A DNA stretch of 64,000 nucleotides from ZC4RG20 sp963782445 (GCA_963782445.1 CAWAJM010000001.1:1798001-1862000), one strand, 5' to 3'. Positions 26,517 through 36,077 are shown, numbered from the stretch's first letter. Numbers and translations are program-made. The notes: generated by a model from the sequence alone, not told the origin.

Positions 26517-28433
26517 CGCGGCGGAGCGCAATGCCCGCACGCTCAGAAAGCACGTCGACGACCTTCTCGACGTCGCGAAGCTCGAGGCCGGCCACGCTGC
26601 GCCGTGCTATTCGAAGGCCGACGCCGCGGCGCTCGTGCGTCTGGTCGCCGCCCACTTCGAGGGGCTCGCGGGCGAGCGCAGTATGCGCTTCACCGTCGAA
26701 GCACCGTCGGCGCTGCCCGCCGAGCTCGACGTGGACAAGACGCGCCGCGTGGTCCTGAACCTACTCTCGAACGCCTTCAAGTTCACGGGCGCGGGCGGCG
26801 CGGTCCGTTGCACGCTGCGGGGCACAGAGGCCGCGGTCGTCATCGACGTGGCCGACGCCGGTCCGGGCGTGCCGCCCGAGCAGCGTGGAGTGATCTTCGA
26901 GCGCTTCCGCCATGCGGAAGGTCCCGATTCGCGAAGATTCGGCGGGACGGGCCTCGGGCTCGCAATCGCGCGCGACTTCGTCGAGCTGCAGGGCGGCCGC
27001 ATCGAAGTGCGCGATGCGCCGGAGGGCGGCGCCTTGTTCCGCGTCGAGCTGCCGCACCGCGCACCGGTCGGCATCGAGGTCGACGCGCAGGTCCGGGCCT
27101 CGGATTCCTTCGACGGCGATGCGCGCCAGGCGCTTGCAGAGCTTCGCTCGGCGCCTGGCGCCGCTGCTCTCTCGACGGCCGCGGAGGCGCCCTGGCCCTG
27201 GTCGTCGAGGATAACCCGGACATGAATCGCTTGGTGGCCGAGACACTCGCACCGGACTATAGGGTCGAGCGGGCCTTCGACGGCCGGCGCGGCCTCGAGC
27301 TCGCCGAACGTTTGAGCCCTGACCTCGTCGTCAGCGATCTCATGATGCCGGAGCACGGCGGCGAGGAGCTCGTCGCAGCGATCCGGCAGCGTCCCGCACT
27401 CGACGCCGTGCCGATTCTGCTGCTCACCGCGAAGGCGGACGAGGACCTGCGCGTGCGCTTGCTGCGCGCAGGGGCCCAGGACTACGTAACGAAGCCGTTC
27501 TCGGCCGACGAGCTGCGCGCGCGGGCGGCGAATCTCGTTGTCGTCAAACGCGTCCGCGATGTTCTGCAGCGCGAGATTTCCGCACGCTACGAGGATCTCG
27601 AGCTTTTGGCGCACGAAGTCACGGAGCGCCAGCGGGAGCTGCGCACGGCGCTCGAGGCAACTCAGGCTGCACGCGAGCAGGCCGAACGCGCGAGCCGGAT
27701 CAAGTCCGACTTCCTCGGCTTGATCTCCCACGAGCTGCGTTCCCCGCTGGCTGTTCTGCAGCTACAGCTCGAGCGGCTAGAGCGGCTGGAGCTGGCCGGC
27801 GCCGGCCGTTCCGAGGACGCGCTCGCCATCCTGGCACGCATGCGCCGCTCGACGCGCCAGCTCGCGGAGCTCATTCAGGGGCTGCTGCAGCACGCGAGGC
27901 TGCGCGGCGGCCGTCTCGACCCCGTCATGGAGGCCGTCGACGCCGAGGCCCTCGCGCGCGAGGTCGTCGACGAGCTGCGCGAGCGCGCGGAGGACAAAGG
28001 CCTCCATCTCGAGCTGCGGGTCACCGGCCCGCTGCCGGCGCTCGCGACCGACCGCGCCCTCTTGCGCGTCGTGATTTGGAATCTCGTTGCGAACGGTGTG
28101 AAATTCACGAAGGAGGGCGGCGTCACGCTCGAAGTCGATACGGTCGGCGATACCCACCGCTTCGTCGTGGCCGACACAGGACGCGGTATGTCCGCCGCCG
28201 AGCGAGCGCGCGTATTCGAGCCGTTCGAGCAGGGCGAGGACGTGCGCAACAAGCATACGCCGGGCGTCGGGCTCGGGCTGGCCCTCGTCAGAGAGCTCCT
28301 TGCGGCCCTAGGCGCCGGACTCCAGCTCGAGTCGGCATCGGGACGGGGCAGTCGGTTCACGGTCGTGCTCCCGACCAATGCGCGGCTGCCGCCGGACACG
28401 GCGTCGCGAGAGGCGCCGCGCGTCTCCGAATAG
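26512..28433 (+). pseudogene. Frameshifted, 5'-truncated kinase-receiver-kinase protein
   Basis: Frame one (26512-27225) begins in the last HisKA helix (RNARTLRKHVDDLLDVAKLEAG) and holds a full HATPase domain (NLLSNAFKF, DAGPGVPP, GGTGLGLAIARDFV). At about 27180-27190 the reading frame shifts. The second frame continues as a receiver domain (ALALVVEDNPDMNRL, VVSDLMMPEHGG, YVTKPFS), a coiled coil, HisKA (LGLISHELRSPLAV) and HATPase (NLVANGVKF, DTGRGMS, VGLGLALVREL) to the stop at 28433. The architecture HK-REC-HK is a known hybrid type. One indel plus the missing sensor region makes it a pseudogene, unless the shift is a sequencing error. Confidence 0.75.
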
Positions 28434-28683
28434 TCCGCGGTGCCCTCGGCGGCGGCGGGCGCCGGTTGGCACAAATTCTGCTTGTTTCGGCACGGGTATC
28501 TCGCCGCTGAGCCGTTCCCCCGGCCGGCGCCGCCAGCAGTCCTCCCCCCCCTGGAACTCCCCCGGCGGTGCTGCGGCGAGTACCCCTTTTTCCTTCCTCG
28601 CCCGCCCGCTGCCAACGCGCCCGGCATGATGAATAATGCAGGCTGGGTGCGAGGAGCGCCGAGCGGCGCAGGGGGATACGGCG

Positions 28684-29604
28684 ATGCATCAAGCGAACAC
28701 GAGTCGGCGAGAATTCCTGGCCATGGCCGCCGCGGCCGGCGCTCTGGGGCTAGGATCCGGCCGCAGCGAGGCGGCGCCGCCGCTGCCGAAGCGGACGATA
28801 CCCGGCACGGCCGAGCGCTTGCCCGTCATCGGGCTCGGGTCGAGCAAGGTCGTCGAGCAGATTGCGACGCACGGCGCGCAGCCGCTCGACAGCGTGCTGC
28901 ATGCGCTCGTTGCGGGAGGCGGCAGCGTCGTCGACACGTGGCCTAGGAATGTGGACAACGACAGGGCCTTCGGCCGCGTCATCAACGAGCCCGACCTCGC
29001 GGGCCGGTTGTTCGTGACCATGAAGCTCACGATGCCCGGCCGGCAGGCGGGCGTCGAGCAGTTCCGGCAGGTCCAGCAGCTCTATGGCCGCAAGACTTTC
29101 GATCTGGCCCAAATCTTCAGTCTCGTGGACGTCGACACGCATTGGCCGACGCTGCAGGCGTTCAAGGAGGCCCAAGCGGCGCGCTACATCGGGGTCACGG
29201 TCGCCGAATACCGGCTCTACGACGCGCTCGAGGCCTTCCTCGCCCGTGCGAAGCCGGACTTCGTGCAGGTCAACTACTCGGTCACCGAGCGCCGCGCGGA
29301 GCAGCGCGTGCTGCCGCGCCTCGCGGCGTCGGGAATAGGGGTCATCGTGAATCGGCCGTTCATGAACGGCACGTATTTCGGCCGGCTCGGCGATCGGCCC
29401 GTGCCGGCGTGGGCGGCCGATTTCGGCTGCCGGACCTGGGCTCAGTTCTCGCTGAAGTACATTCTGGCCAATCCGGCCGTGACATGCGTGTTGACCGAGA
29501 CGACCAACCCGGCGCACCTGCAGGAGAATCTTGCGGCGGCCTTCGGCCGCCTCCCGGATGAGTCCGAGCGGCGGCGCATGAGGGCCTTCATCGACTCGGT
29601 ATGA
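28684..29604 (+). CDS. Tat-exported aldo/keto reductase-like protein
   Basis: A 306-residue protein with a Tat signal (SRREFLAMAAAAGALGLGSG) and an aldo/keto reductase barrel (LPVIGLGSSKV; RYIGVTVAEYRLYDALEAFL; DFVQVNYSVTERRAEQRVLP; SLKYILANPAVTCVLTETTNPAHLQEN). The catalytic tetrad is degenerate. The Asp of DT is present, but the Tyr expected four to five residues later is not (DTWPRNVDN). Lys survives (FVTMKL). The usual QIH is QIF. It may bind NAD(P)H without normal reductase chemistry. ATG 28684 is preceded by AGGGGGAT. It follows the kinase remnants after a 250-bp spacer with no features. Confidence 0.82.
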   Translation: MHQANTSRREFLAMAAAAGALGLGSGRSEAAPPLPKRTIPGTAERLPVIGLGSSKVVEQIATHGAQPLDSVLHALVAGGGSVVDTWPRNVDNDRAFGRVINEPDLAGRLFVTMKLTMPGRQAGVEQFRQVQQLYGRKTFDLAQIFSLVDVDTHWPTLQAFKEAQAARYIGVTVAEYRLYDALEAFLARAKPDFVQVNYSVTERRAEQRVLPRLAASGIGVIVNRPFMNGTYFGRLGDRPVPAWAADFGCRTWAQFSLKYILANPAVTCVLTETTNPAHLQENLAAAFGRLPDESERRRMRAFIDSV

Positions 29605-29616
29605 GCGCGTATACCG

Positions 29617-29898
29617 TCACGAGCGCCGCACCCAATCGATGTCCTCGAAGTGCTCGAGATACGCCTGCAAGTGCGCAATGCGGCGGCGGAGTTCGACGTG
29701 CTGCGAGATGCGCTGCTCGATCTCGCGCTGAGCGTGACGAGCCAGGAGCGTGAACGTGCGGACGGCGTGCTCGACCTCTTCGCGGCTGCACTCCGCGAGC
29801 GGTTTCTCGTTCAGATTCTCGTCGACGGGCACGTCGCTCGGCAGTTCGAGCTGGCTGAATTCGACCTCGACGACTTCCGGTACGTTGTAAGTCGGCAT
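29617..29898 (-). CDS. Small acidic coiled-coil protein of unknown function
   Basis: A 93-residue protein with ATG 29898 after GGAGGCACC. An extended N-terminal part rich in Glu, Pro and Val (YNVPEVVEVEFSQLELPSD) is followed by a long amphipathic helix with strong coiled-coil character (SREEVEHAVRTFTLLARHAQREIEQRISQHVELRRRIAHLQAYLEHF). One Cys. No family was recognised. It is convergent with the aldo/keto reductase gene and leaves a 242-bp spacer before the divergent cytochrome gene. Confidence 0.65.
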   Translation of the reverse strand: MPTYNVPEVVEVEFSQLELPSDVPVDENLNEKPLAECSREEVEHAVRTFTLLARHAQREIEQRISQHVELRRRIAHLQAYLEHFEDIDWVRRS

Positions 29899-30140
29899 TC
29901 GGTGCCTCCCTATTCGCGGCCTGCGCGGCCCCGCGGGGCGGCCGTCTGCGGCTCGGCGGTGGCCGGCCCTCGGGCGCGGCATGGACAGATGCGCGGATTA
30001 TAGACGAACCGGCCGGCACGCCGCCGGTCTAAGCTCGTCCGGCGCCGCGGGTCTAGCGGCAATCCCTTATTCGTCGGGCCCTCGGGCTTCGACTATGCTG
30101 CATGCTCGTTTGTCAGGCTGACGAAGAGGAAGGTGGAGAC

Positions 30141-30641
30141 GTGAACGCGAGACGGAAGACCGGGACCTGGGCGGCGAGTCGGGCCGGGGACGGGCGCACG
30201 ACCCGGTGGCTCGGCGCCGTATTGTTGCTGACGGGCGTACTTTGTGGGGCGGGACGCGCAGCGGCCCAGGCACAGCTCTTCGGGCTGACCGACTACTCCG
30301 GGGCGGAGCTGTATCAGCAGTTTTGCTCGGCCTGCCACGGCGCCGGCGCTCACGGCGACGGCCCGGTCGCGGCGACGCTGAACGTCATGGTTCCGGACCT
30401 GACGCGGCTCGCCCAGGGTAACGGCGGCCACTTTCCGGCCGAAAAGGTCCGGGCGATGATCGACGGCCGCAGCCTCATCGCGGCCCACGGGACGCGCACG
30501 ATGCCGGTCTGGGGTTATGAGTTCTGGGTCACGGAGGGCGCCGACCGGCAGGCCGAGGCCGATGCCAGAAAGGTCATCAACCGGGTGGTCCGCTATCTCG
30601 AGTCCATCCAGGCGCCGGACCCGCGCGGCTTGCCGCAGTGA
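30141..30641 (+). CDS. Periplasmic monoheme cytochrome c
   Basis: A 166-residue class I cytochrome. GTG 30141 follows AAGGTGGAG and leads a long signal sequence (WLGAVLLLTGVLCGAGRAAAQAQ). The heme site is CSACHGAGAHGDGPVA and the distal Met lies in RTMPVWGYEF, so both ligands are present. It resembles small electron-shuttle cytochromes with a C-terminal helix (NRVVRYLESIQ). It stands alone upstream of the rimP leader. Confidence 0.88.
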   Translation: MNARRKTGTWAASRAGDGRTTRWLGAVLLLTGVLCGAGRAAAQAQLFGLTDYSGAELYQQFCSACHGAGAHGDGPVAATLNVMVPDLTRLAQGNGGHFPAEKVRAMIDGRSLIAAHGTRTMPVWGYEFWVTEGADRQAEADARKVINRVVRYLESIQAPDPRGLPQ

Positions 30642-30686
30642 GCACGGCGCCGGTCGAGACCGGTTCTACCCCTAGGCAGCGGTTTT

Positions 30687-30695
30687 TGGTACGAT
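30687..30695 (+). promoter_or_regulatory. Candidate extended -10 promoter of the rimP-nusA-infB operon
   Basis: TGGTACGAT at 30687-30695 matches an extended -10 (TGnTACGAT), about 90 nt before the first leader terminator. No clear -35 is visible. Confidence 0.35.
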
Positions 30696-30794
30696 ACCGC
30701 CTCTTTTATCGCGGAGTATCCGTTCTGAGGAGGCTTTCGGGTCCCTGCGGGGGTCCGGCAAGTAGGTCCGGGTACCGGCCGACAGGTTAGGTGG

Positions 30795-30820
30795 AAGGGC
30801 CCCTTTTGGGGCCTTTTGTT
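30795..30820 (+). terminator. First leader terminator before rimP
   Basis: AAGGGCCCC (30795-30803) pairs with GGGGCCTTT (30808-30816) around TTTT, followed by TGTT. It is a compact intrinsic terminator inside the operon leader and therefore probably an attenuator. Confidence 0.6.
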
Positions 30821-30873
30821 TGGTCCGGCCCGCATCCTCGCGTGCGTTCGAGGAGTGCGGCGCGGACCCGAAG

Positions 30874-30898
30874 ATGGGCCTCCGAAGGCCCATTTTTT
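30874..30898 (+). terminator. Second leader terminator before rimP
   Basis: ATGGGCC (30874-30880), loop TCCGAA, GGCCCAT (30887-30893), then TTTTT. It is 15 nt before the rimP GTG. It resembles the terminator of the rimP leader family known in gammaproteobacteria, where NusA-dependent attenuation of this operon is established in E. coli. Confidence 0.7.
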
Positions 30899-30912
30899 GT
30901 TACTGGGTGCAG

Positions 30913-31425
30913 GTGCCAAGGCAGTTCGACAAGCAGGGAATCATCGATTTGCTGGAACCGGTCGTCGCCACGCTCGGCTTCGAGCTCGTCGATATCGACG
31001 TACGCTTCGGGCGCAACGGGCTGCTGCGCCTGTATATCGACCGCCCGGGCGGCGACGAGGCGGCGGCTGCGGCGGCGGAGACGACGGACGAACCGTCACA
31101 GGGCGGAATTACGCTCGCGGATTGCGAGCTCGTGAGCGGACAGGTCGGGGCGTTCCTGGATGTGGAAGATCCACTGCCGAACAGGTACGTGCTCGAAGTA
31201 TCTTCGCCCGGGCTCGATCGGAAGCTGCGCACCCGCGCACATTTCGAACGGTTTGCGGGCAGTGAAATCCGCGTCGAGCTCGCGCACGCGGTCGAAGGCC
31301 GGCGCCGCTTTCGGGGGCGCCTTATGGGCATCGAGGGAGAGGACATCGTCATCGACGCCGAGGGCCAAGCCCTGCGCTTGCGCCTCGACGACATCGCGGA
31401 GGCACGGCTTGTGCCGAACGCCTAG
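30913..31425 (+). CDS. rimP: Ribosome maturation factor RimP
   Basis: A 170-residue protein needed for late assembly of the 30S subunit. It has the N-terminal alpha/beta domain (LEPVVATLGFELVDIDVRFG, LRLYIDRPGG) and the C-terminal SH3-like barrel (YVLEVSSPGLDRKLRT; RRFRGRLMGIEGEDIVI). An Ala/Glu-rich insertion at about residues 45-60 lengthens it slightly. GTG 30913 is preferred; GTG 30907 is equally open. The second leader terminator ends just upstream, so expression depends on read-through. First gene of the conserved transcription/translation operon. Confidence 0.94.
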   Translation: MPRQFDKQGIIDLLEPVVATLGFELVDIDVRFGRNGLLRLYIDRPGGDEAAAAAAETTDEPSQGGITLADCELVSGQVGAFLDVEDPLPNRYVLEVSSPGLDRKLRTRAHFERFAGSEIRVELAHAVEGRRRFRGRLMGIEGEDIVIDAEGQALRLRLDDIAEARLVPNA

Positions 31426-31448
31426 GCAGGACCTCAGGTGACTGTAGG

Positions 31449-32951
31449 ATGAACAAAGAAATTCTCATGGTGGCCGACGCCGTCTCGAACGAGAAAGGCG
31501 TCGATAAGAACGTCATCTTCGAGGCCATCGAAGCGGCGCTCGCGTCCGCCACGCGCAAGCGATACGGCGAGGACATCGAGGTTCGCGTCGCGATCGACCG
31601 CGAGACCGGCGAGTACGAGACGTTCCGCCGCTGGAAGGTTTTTGCGGACGACTCCACGGAGCTCGAAGAGCCCGCGCGCGAGCTCCGGCTCGAGGATGCG
31701 CACGAGCTCGATGCGGACGCTGAGCCGGGCGACTATGTCGAGGAGCCGATGGAGTCGGTCGAGTTCGGCCGCATCGCTGCGCAGACCGCGAAGCAGGTCA
31801 TCGTGCAGAAGGTGCGCGAGGCCGAGCGCGAGCAAGTCGTCGAGGAGTACAGCGAGCGTGTCGGCGAGCTCGTGAGCGGCATCGTCAAGCGCGTCGACCG
31901 CCACGGCGCCTACATCGATCTCGGCGGCAACGCCGAAGGCTTCATCCCGCGCGAGGACATGATTCCCCGCGAGCCGATCAAGCCGCAGGACCGCGTCAAG
32001 AGCCTGCTGCGCGACGTGCGTTCCGAGCCGCGCGGGCCGCAGCTGTTCCTGAGCCGCACCTCGCCGCAGTTCCTCATCGAGCTGTTCAAGATCGAGGTCC
32101 CCGAGGTCGGCCAGGGGCTCATCGACATCCTCGGCGCCGCGCGCGATCCGGGGCTCCGGGCCAAGATCGCCGTGCGCAGCAACGACGCGCGCATCGACCC
32201 CGTCGGCGCCTGCGTCGGCATGCGCGGCTCCCGTGTGCAGGCCGTTTCGAACGAGCTCGCCGGCGAACGCGTCGATATCATCCTGTACGACGAGAACCCG
32301 GCGCAGTTCGTCATCAATGCAATGTCGCCGGCCGAGGTGCTCTCGATCGTCGTGGACGAGGACGCGCACGCCATGGACATCGCCGTCGAAGAGGAAAAGC
32401 TCTCGCAGGCGATCGGCCGCGGCGGTCAGAACGTGCGCCTCGCGAGCGAGCTCTCGGGCTGGGAGCTCAATGTAATGACGGAGAACGCCGCCGAGGAGAA
32501 GAGCGAGAAGGAGGCTCGCGAGGTCGTCGAGCGGTTCATGCGCGATCTCAACGTCGACGAGGATGTCGCGTCCATCCTCGCGCAGGAAGGGTTCACGACG
32601 CTCGAGGAGATCGCGTATGTGCCGGCCGCCGAGCTACTCGCGATCGAGGAGTTCAACGAAGGCATCGTCAGCGAGCTGCGCGCGCGCGCCCGCGACGTGC
32701 TCATCACGCAGGCGATCGTCAGCGAAGAAGTCATCGACCAGGCCGAGCCCTCGGACGACCTGCTCGAAGTCGAAGGTATGGATAAGGAGCTTGCCTACGA
32801 GCTTGCGAGCCGCGGCATCGTGACGCGGGAGGATCTCGCGGAGCAGGCCGTAGACGATCTGCAGGGCATCGACGCGCTCGATCCCGACCGTGCCGCGCGG
32901 CTCATCATGGCCGCCCGCGCGCACTGGTTCGAAGGGGAGCAGCAGGCGTGA
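31449..32951 (+). CDS. nusA: Transcription termination/antitermination factor NusA
   Basis: A 500-residue RNA polymerase-associated factor. In order it has an N-terminal domain (EILMVADAVSNEKGV), an S1 domain (ELVSGIVKRVDRHGAYIDLGGNAEGFIP), two KH domains (GACVGMRGSRVQAV; LSQAIGRGGQNVRLAS) and the gammaproteobacterial C-terminal pair of helical acidic repeats (from about residue 365). It controls pausing, termination and antitermination, probably including attenuation of its own operon at the leader terminators. It lies 23 bp after rimP. Confidence 0.97.
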   Translation: MNKEILMVADAVSNEKGVDKNVIFEAIEAALASATRKRYGEDIEVRVAIDRETGEYETFRRWKVFADDSTELEEPARELRLEDAHELDADAEPGDYVEEPMESVEFGRIAAQTAKQVIVQKVREAEREQVVEEYSERVGELVSGIVKRVDRHGAYIDLGGNAEGFIPREDMIPREPIKPQDRVKSLLRDVRSEPRGPQLFLSRTSPQFLIELFKIEVPEVGQGLIDILGAARDPGLRAKIAVRSNDARIDPVGACVGMRGSRVQAVSNELAGERVDIILYDENPAQFVINAMSPAEVLSIVVDEDAHAMDIAVEEEKLSQAIGRGGQNVRLASELSGWELNVMTENAAEEKSEKEAREVVERFMRDLNVDEDVASILAQEGFTTLEEIAYVPAAELLAIEEFNEGIVSELRARARDVLITQAIVSEEVIDQAEPSDDLLEVEGMDKELAYELASRGIVTREDLAEQAVDDLQGIDALDPDRAARLIMAARAHWFEGEQQA

Positions 32952-32970
32952 GAGACCTGAGGAGATTTGA

Positions 32971-35610
32971 ATGGCAGAAGTAACGGTCACGGAATTTGCA
33001 AAAGTCTTGAAGGTGCCGGTCGAACGGCTGCTCGTGCAGCTCGACGAGGCCGGCATCAAGGTCTCGGGCGCCGAGGACAAAATCAGCGAGGATGCGAAGC
33101 TCGAGCTGCTCACGCATCTGAGACGCACGCACGGCCGCAACGAGGCGAACGCCGCGCCGCGGCGCATTACCCTGAAGCGTAAGTCGCAGAGCGAGCTTCG
33201 CCTTGCGGGCAATCAGGGGCGCGCGCGCACGATCAACGTCGAGGTGCGCAGCAAGCGGACCTACATCAAGCGCGACGTGCTCGAGGAGCAGGCGCGCAAG
33301 CAACAGGAAGCGCTCGACGCCCAGCGTCACGCCCAGGAGGCCGAGCGCGAGGAGGCCGAGCGCGCCGAGCGCGAGAAGCTCGAGGCCGTGGAGCGGGCCC
33401 GCCGCGAAGAGGCCGAGCGCGTCGAGGCCGAGAAGCGCGCCGCCGAGCAGCGCGAGACGGAGGCCCGCCAGCGCGAGGAGGAAGAGTCGCGCCGCCGCGC
33501 CGAGGAGGCCGAGGCCGCCAAGCGCCGCGAGGAAGAAGAGAAGGAAAAGGAACGCCGCGTGGCCTCTCAGCGTGCCGATCAGGAGCGGGCGCCCGCCGCG
33601 CCGCGGAGTGTGTCCGCAGCGCCGAAGGGTGCGAGCGCCGGGCCGAAGGGCGCCGCGCCGAAGGGCGCCGCGCCGAAGGGTGCCGGGGCCAAGGGCGCGT
33701 CCGCCGCGCCGAAGCGGGGCAAGGGTCCCGATCATACGCTGCACGTGGCCGACGGCATGGCCGGCCGGCGGCGCAAGAAGCGCCCGGACCGGCGGCGGTC
33801 GTTCGTCAACGTCGGCTCCCAGCATGGCTTCGAGCGGCCGACGGCGCCCGTCGTGCGCGAGGTCGAGATCCCGGAGACGATCACGGTCGCAGATCTCGCG
33901 CAGCGCATGGCCATCAAGGCGACCGAGGCCATCAAGGTGCTCATGAGAATGGGCGTCATGGTCACGATCAATCAGGTCATCGACCAGGACACCGCGGCGC
34001 TGCTCGTCGAGGAGCTCGGGCACACGGCGAAGCCTTTGAAGGCCACGGCCATCGAGGACGAGCTGCTCGAGTCCATGGAGGAGGCGACCGAAGGCGAAGC
34101 GGTGCCGCGCGCGCCGGTCGTGACCGTCATGGGCCACGTCGACCACGGCAAGACCTCGCTCCTCGACTACATCCGCCGAACGCGCGTCGCTTCGGGGGAG
34201 GCGGGCGGCATCACGCAGCACATCGGCGCCTATCACGTCGAGACGGACAAGGGCCAGATCACGTTCCTCGATACGCCGGGCCATGCCGCGTTCACGGCTA
34301 TGCGCGCCCGCGGCGCCCAAGTCACGGACATCGTGATCCTCGTCGTAGCCGCCGACGACGGCGTCATGCCGCAGACCATCGAGGCCATTCAGCACGCGCG
34401 CGCGGCCGGCGTGCCGATGATCGTTGCCATCAACAAGATGGACCGCGAGGACGCCGATCCCGACCGCGTGCGCAATGAGCTCGCGCAGCAGGACGTGCTG
34501 CCGGAGGATTGGGGCGGCGACACGCTGTTCGTCAACGTCTCGGCGCATACGGGCCTCGGGGTCGAGGACCTGCTCGAGGCCGTGCTTCTCCAGGCCGAGT
34601 TGCTCGACCTCAAGGCCGTGGACAAGGGACCGGCCGCCGGTGTCGTCATCGAAGGCAGCCTAGAGCGCGGGCGGGGCGCCGTTGCGACCGTGCTCGTGAA
34701 CAAGGGCCAGCTCAACATCGGCGACATCCTGCTCGCCGGCCAGGAGTACGGGCGCATTCGGGCGATGTTCGACGAGACGGGCGCCGCGATTAAGACCGCG
34801 GGGCCGTCGACGCCGGTCGTCGTGCTGGGCCTTTCGGGCACGCCCTCGGCGGGCGACGACGTGCTCGTCGTGCCCGACGAGCGCAAGGCCCGCGAGGTGG
34901 CGGCATTCCGCCACGGACGCGAGCGTGACGTGAAGCTTGCCCAGCAGCAGGCTGCGAAGCTCGAGGACGTGTTCTCCCAGATGAAGGAGACGGGCAGCGT
35001 CAGCGTCCAGCTGCTCATCAAGGCCGACGTGCACGGCAGCGCCGAGGCGCTCAAGGATGCGCTGCAGAACATCTCGGCGCACGACGTCAAGGTCTCCGTC
35101 GTCTCTTCGGGCGTCGGCGGCATTACGGAGTCCGACGTGCAGCTCGCCGCGGCCTCGAAGGCCATCGTCATCGGCTTCAATGTCCGCGCGGACGCTGCGG
35201 CCCGCAACGTTCTCAAGGACAGCGGCGTCGACGTGCGTTATTACAGCGTCATCTACGAAGCCATCGACGACATCAAAGCGGCCGTCAGCGGCTTGCTCGC
35301 ACCCGAGGTGCGCGAGCAGATCGTCGGTCTGGCCGAGGTCCGCGACGTGTTCCGCTCGCCGAAGTTCGGCCAGGTCGCGGGCTGCATGGTCGTCGACGGC
35401 TACGTCCGGCGCGCCAACCCGATCCGCGTGCTGCGCGACAACGTCGTGATCTTCGAGGGCCAGCTCGAGTCGCTGCGCCGCTTCAAGGACGACGTGAACG
35501 AGGTTCGGGCAGGCACCGAGTGCGGCATCGGCGTCAAGAACTACAACAACGTCAAGGCCGGCGACCAGATCGAGTGCTATGAACGGACCGAGGTCGCGCG
35601 TACGCTGTAA
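32971..35610 (+). CDS. infB: Translation initiation factor IF-2
   Basis: An 879-residue GTPase that loads initiator tRNA on the 30S subunit. An N-terminal IF2_N domain is followed by a long charged Glu/Arg helix (about residues 105-205) and an Ala/Lys/Gly/Pro-rich linker with near-repeats of PKGA. A second IF2_N domain (EIPETITVADLAQRMAIKA) precedes the G domain with GHVDHGKTS (from residue 388), DTPGHAAF and NKMD. Domains II, III and C2 complete the protein (GTECGIGVKNYNNVKAGDQIE). GAGGAG precedes the ATG. Confidence 0.97.
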   Translation: MAEVTVTEFAKVLKVPVERLLVQLDEAGIKVSGAEDKISEDAKLELLTHLRRTHGRNEANAAPRRITLKRKSQSELRLAGNQGRARTINVEVRSKRTYIKRDVLEEQARKQQEALDAQRHAQEAEREEAERAEREKLEAVERARREEAERVEAEKRAAEQRETEARQREEEESRRRAEEAEAAKRREEEEKEKERRVASQRADQERAPAAPRSVSAAPKGASAGPKGAAPKGAAPKGAGAKGASAAPKRGKGPDHTLHVADGMAGRRRKKRPDRRRSFVNVGSQHGFERPTAPVVREVEIPETITVADLAQRMAIKATEAIKVLMRMGVMVTINQVIDQDTAALLVEELGHTAKPLKATAIEDELLESMEEATEGEAVPRAPVVTVMGHVDHGKTSLLDYIRRTRVASGEAGGITQHIGAYHVETDKGQITFLDTPGHAAFTAMRARGAQVTDIVILVVAADDGVMPQTIEAIQHARAAGVPMIVAINKMDREDADPDRVRNELAQQDVLPEDWGGDTLFVNVSAHTGLGVEDLLEAVLLQAELLDLKAVDKGPAAGVVIEGSLERGRGAVATVLVNKGQLNIGDILLAGQEYGRIRAMFDETGAAIKTAGPSTPVVVLGLSGTPSAGDDVLVVPDERKAREVAAFRHGRERDVKLAQQQAAKLEDVFSQMKETGSVSVQLLIKADVHGSAEALKDALQNISAHDVKVSVVSSGVGGITESDVQLAAASKAIVIGFNVRADAAARNVLKDSGVDVRYYSVIYEAIDDIKAAVSGLLAPEVREQIVGLAEVRDVFRSPKFGQVAGCMVVDGYVRRANPIRVLRDNVVIFEGQLESLRRFKDDVNEVRAGTECGIGVKNYNNVKAGDQIECYERTEVARTL

Positions 35611-35613
35611 GAC

Positions 35614-36060
35614 ATGCCTCGCGCGTACTCGAGAAAGCTGCGCGTCGGCGCGGAACTGCAGCGGCTCTTGAACGAGCTGCTCTATGCGGACGTCAAGGAT
35701 CCGCGGCTTGCCGGCGTCACGGTCACGGAAGTGCAGGTCAGCGGAGACCTCGGCGTTGCCAAGGTCTATTACTCGACGCTGGACCCGGACCAGGACGTCG
35801 CGGAGATCGCGGCGGCGTTTCGCAAGGGGGCGGGCTTTCTGCGCTCGCGCATCGGCCACTCGCTGCAGCTGCGCCGTGTGCCGGAGCTGCATTTCGTGCA
35901 CGACTTGAGCGCTCGCCGCGGGGCCGAGCTCAGCCGGCTCATCGACGAGGCGCAAGGCGGGCCGGCCGAGGACAGGTCCGCGGAGGGCTCGGGCCCACGC
36001 GAGGACGATCGGGGCCTCGACGACGACGACGCGGACGACGCGGACGGCGTTCGCGACTGA
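35614..36060 (+). CDS. rbfA: 30S ribosome-binding factor RbfA
   Basis: A 148-residue KH-like cold-adaptation factor that binds pre-30S subunits. The core has VGAELQRLLNELLYADVKDPRL, VTEVQVSGDLGVAKVYYS and RVPELHFVHDLSARRGAELSRLIDEA. A 30-residue strongly acidic tail (EDDRGLDDDDADDADG) is extra compared with E. coli. It starts 3 bp after infB and is followed by truB. Confidence 0.96.
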   Translation: MPRAYSRKLRVGAELQRLLNELLYADVKDPRLAGVTVTEVQVSGDLGVAKVYYSTLDPDQDVAEIAAAFRKGAGFLRSRIGHSLQLRRVPELHFVHDLSARRGAELSRLIDEAQGGPAEDRSAEGSGPREDDRGLDDDDADDADGVRD

Positions 36061-36077
36061 CCCCGCTTCCGATCGGA

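Noticed and set aside
28434..28683. Small open frames between the kinase remnant and the aldo/keto reductase gene
   Set aside because: Pro/Arg-rich random frames without a ribosome-binding site or similarity to known proteins.
30697..30790. Possible tRNA-fMet or 4.5S RNA upstream of rimP
   Set aside because: No T-loop GGTTCRA pattern, CCA end or GGTCAGGTCCGGAAGG motif was found. The stretch looks like operon leader RNA.
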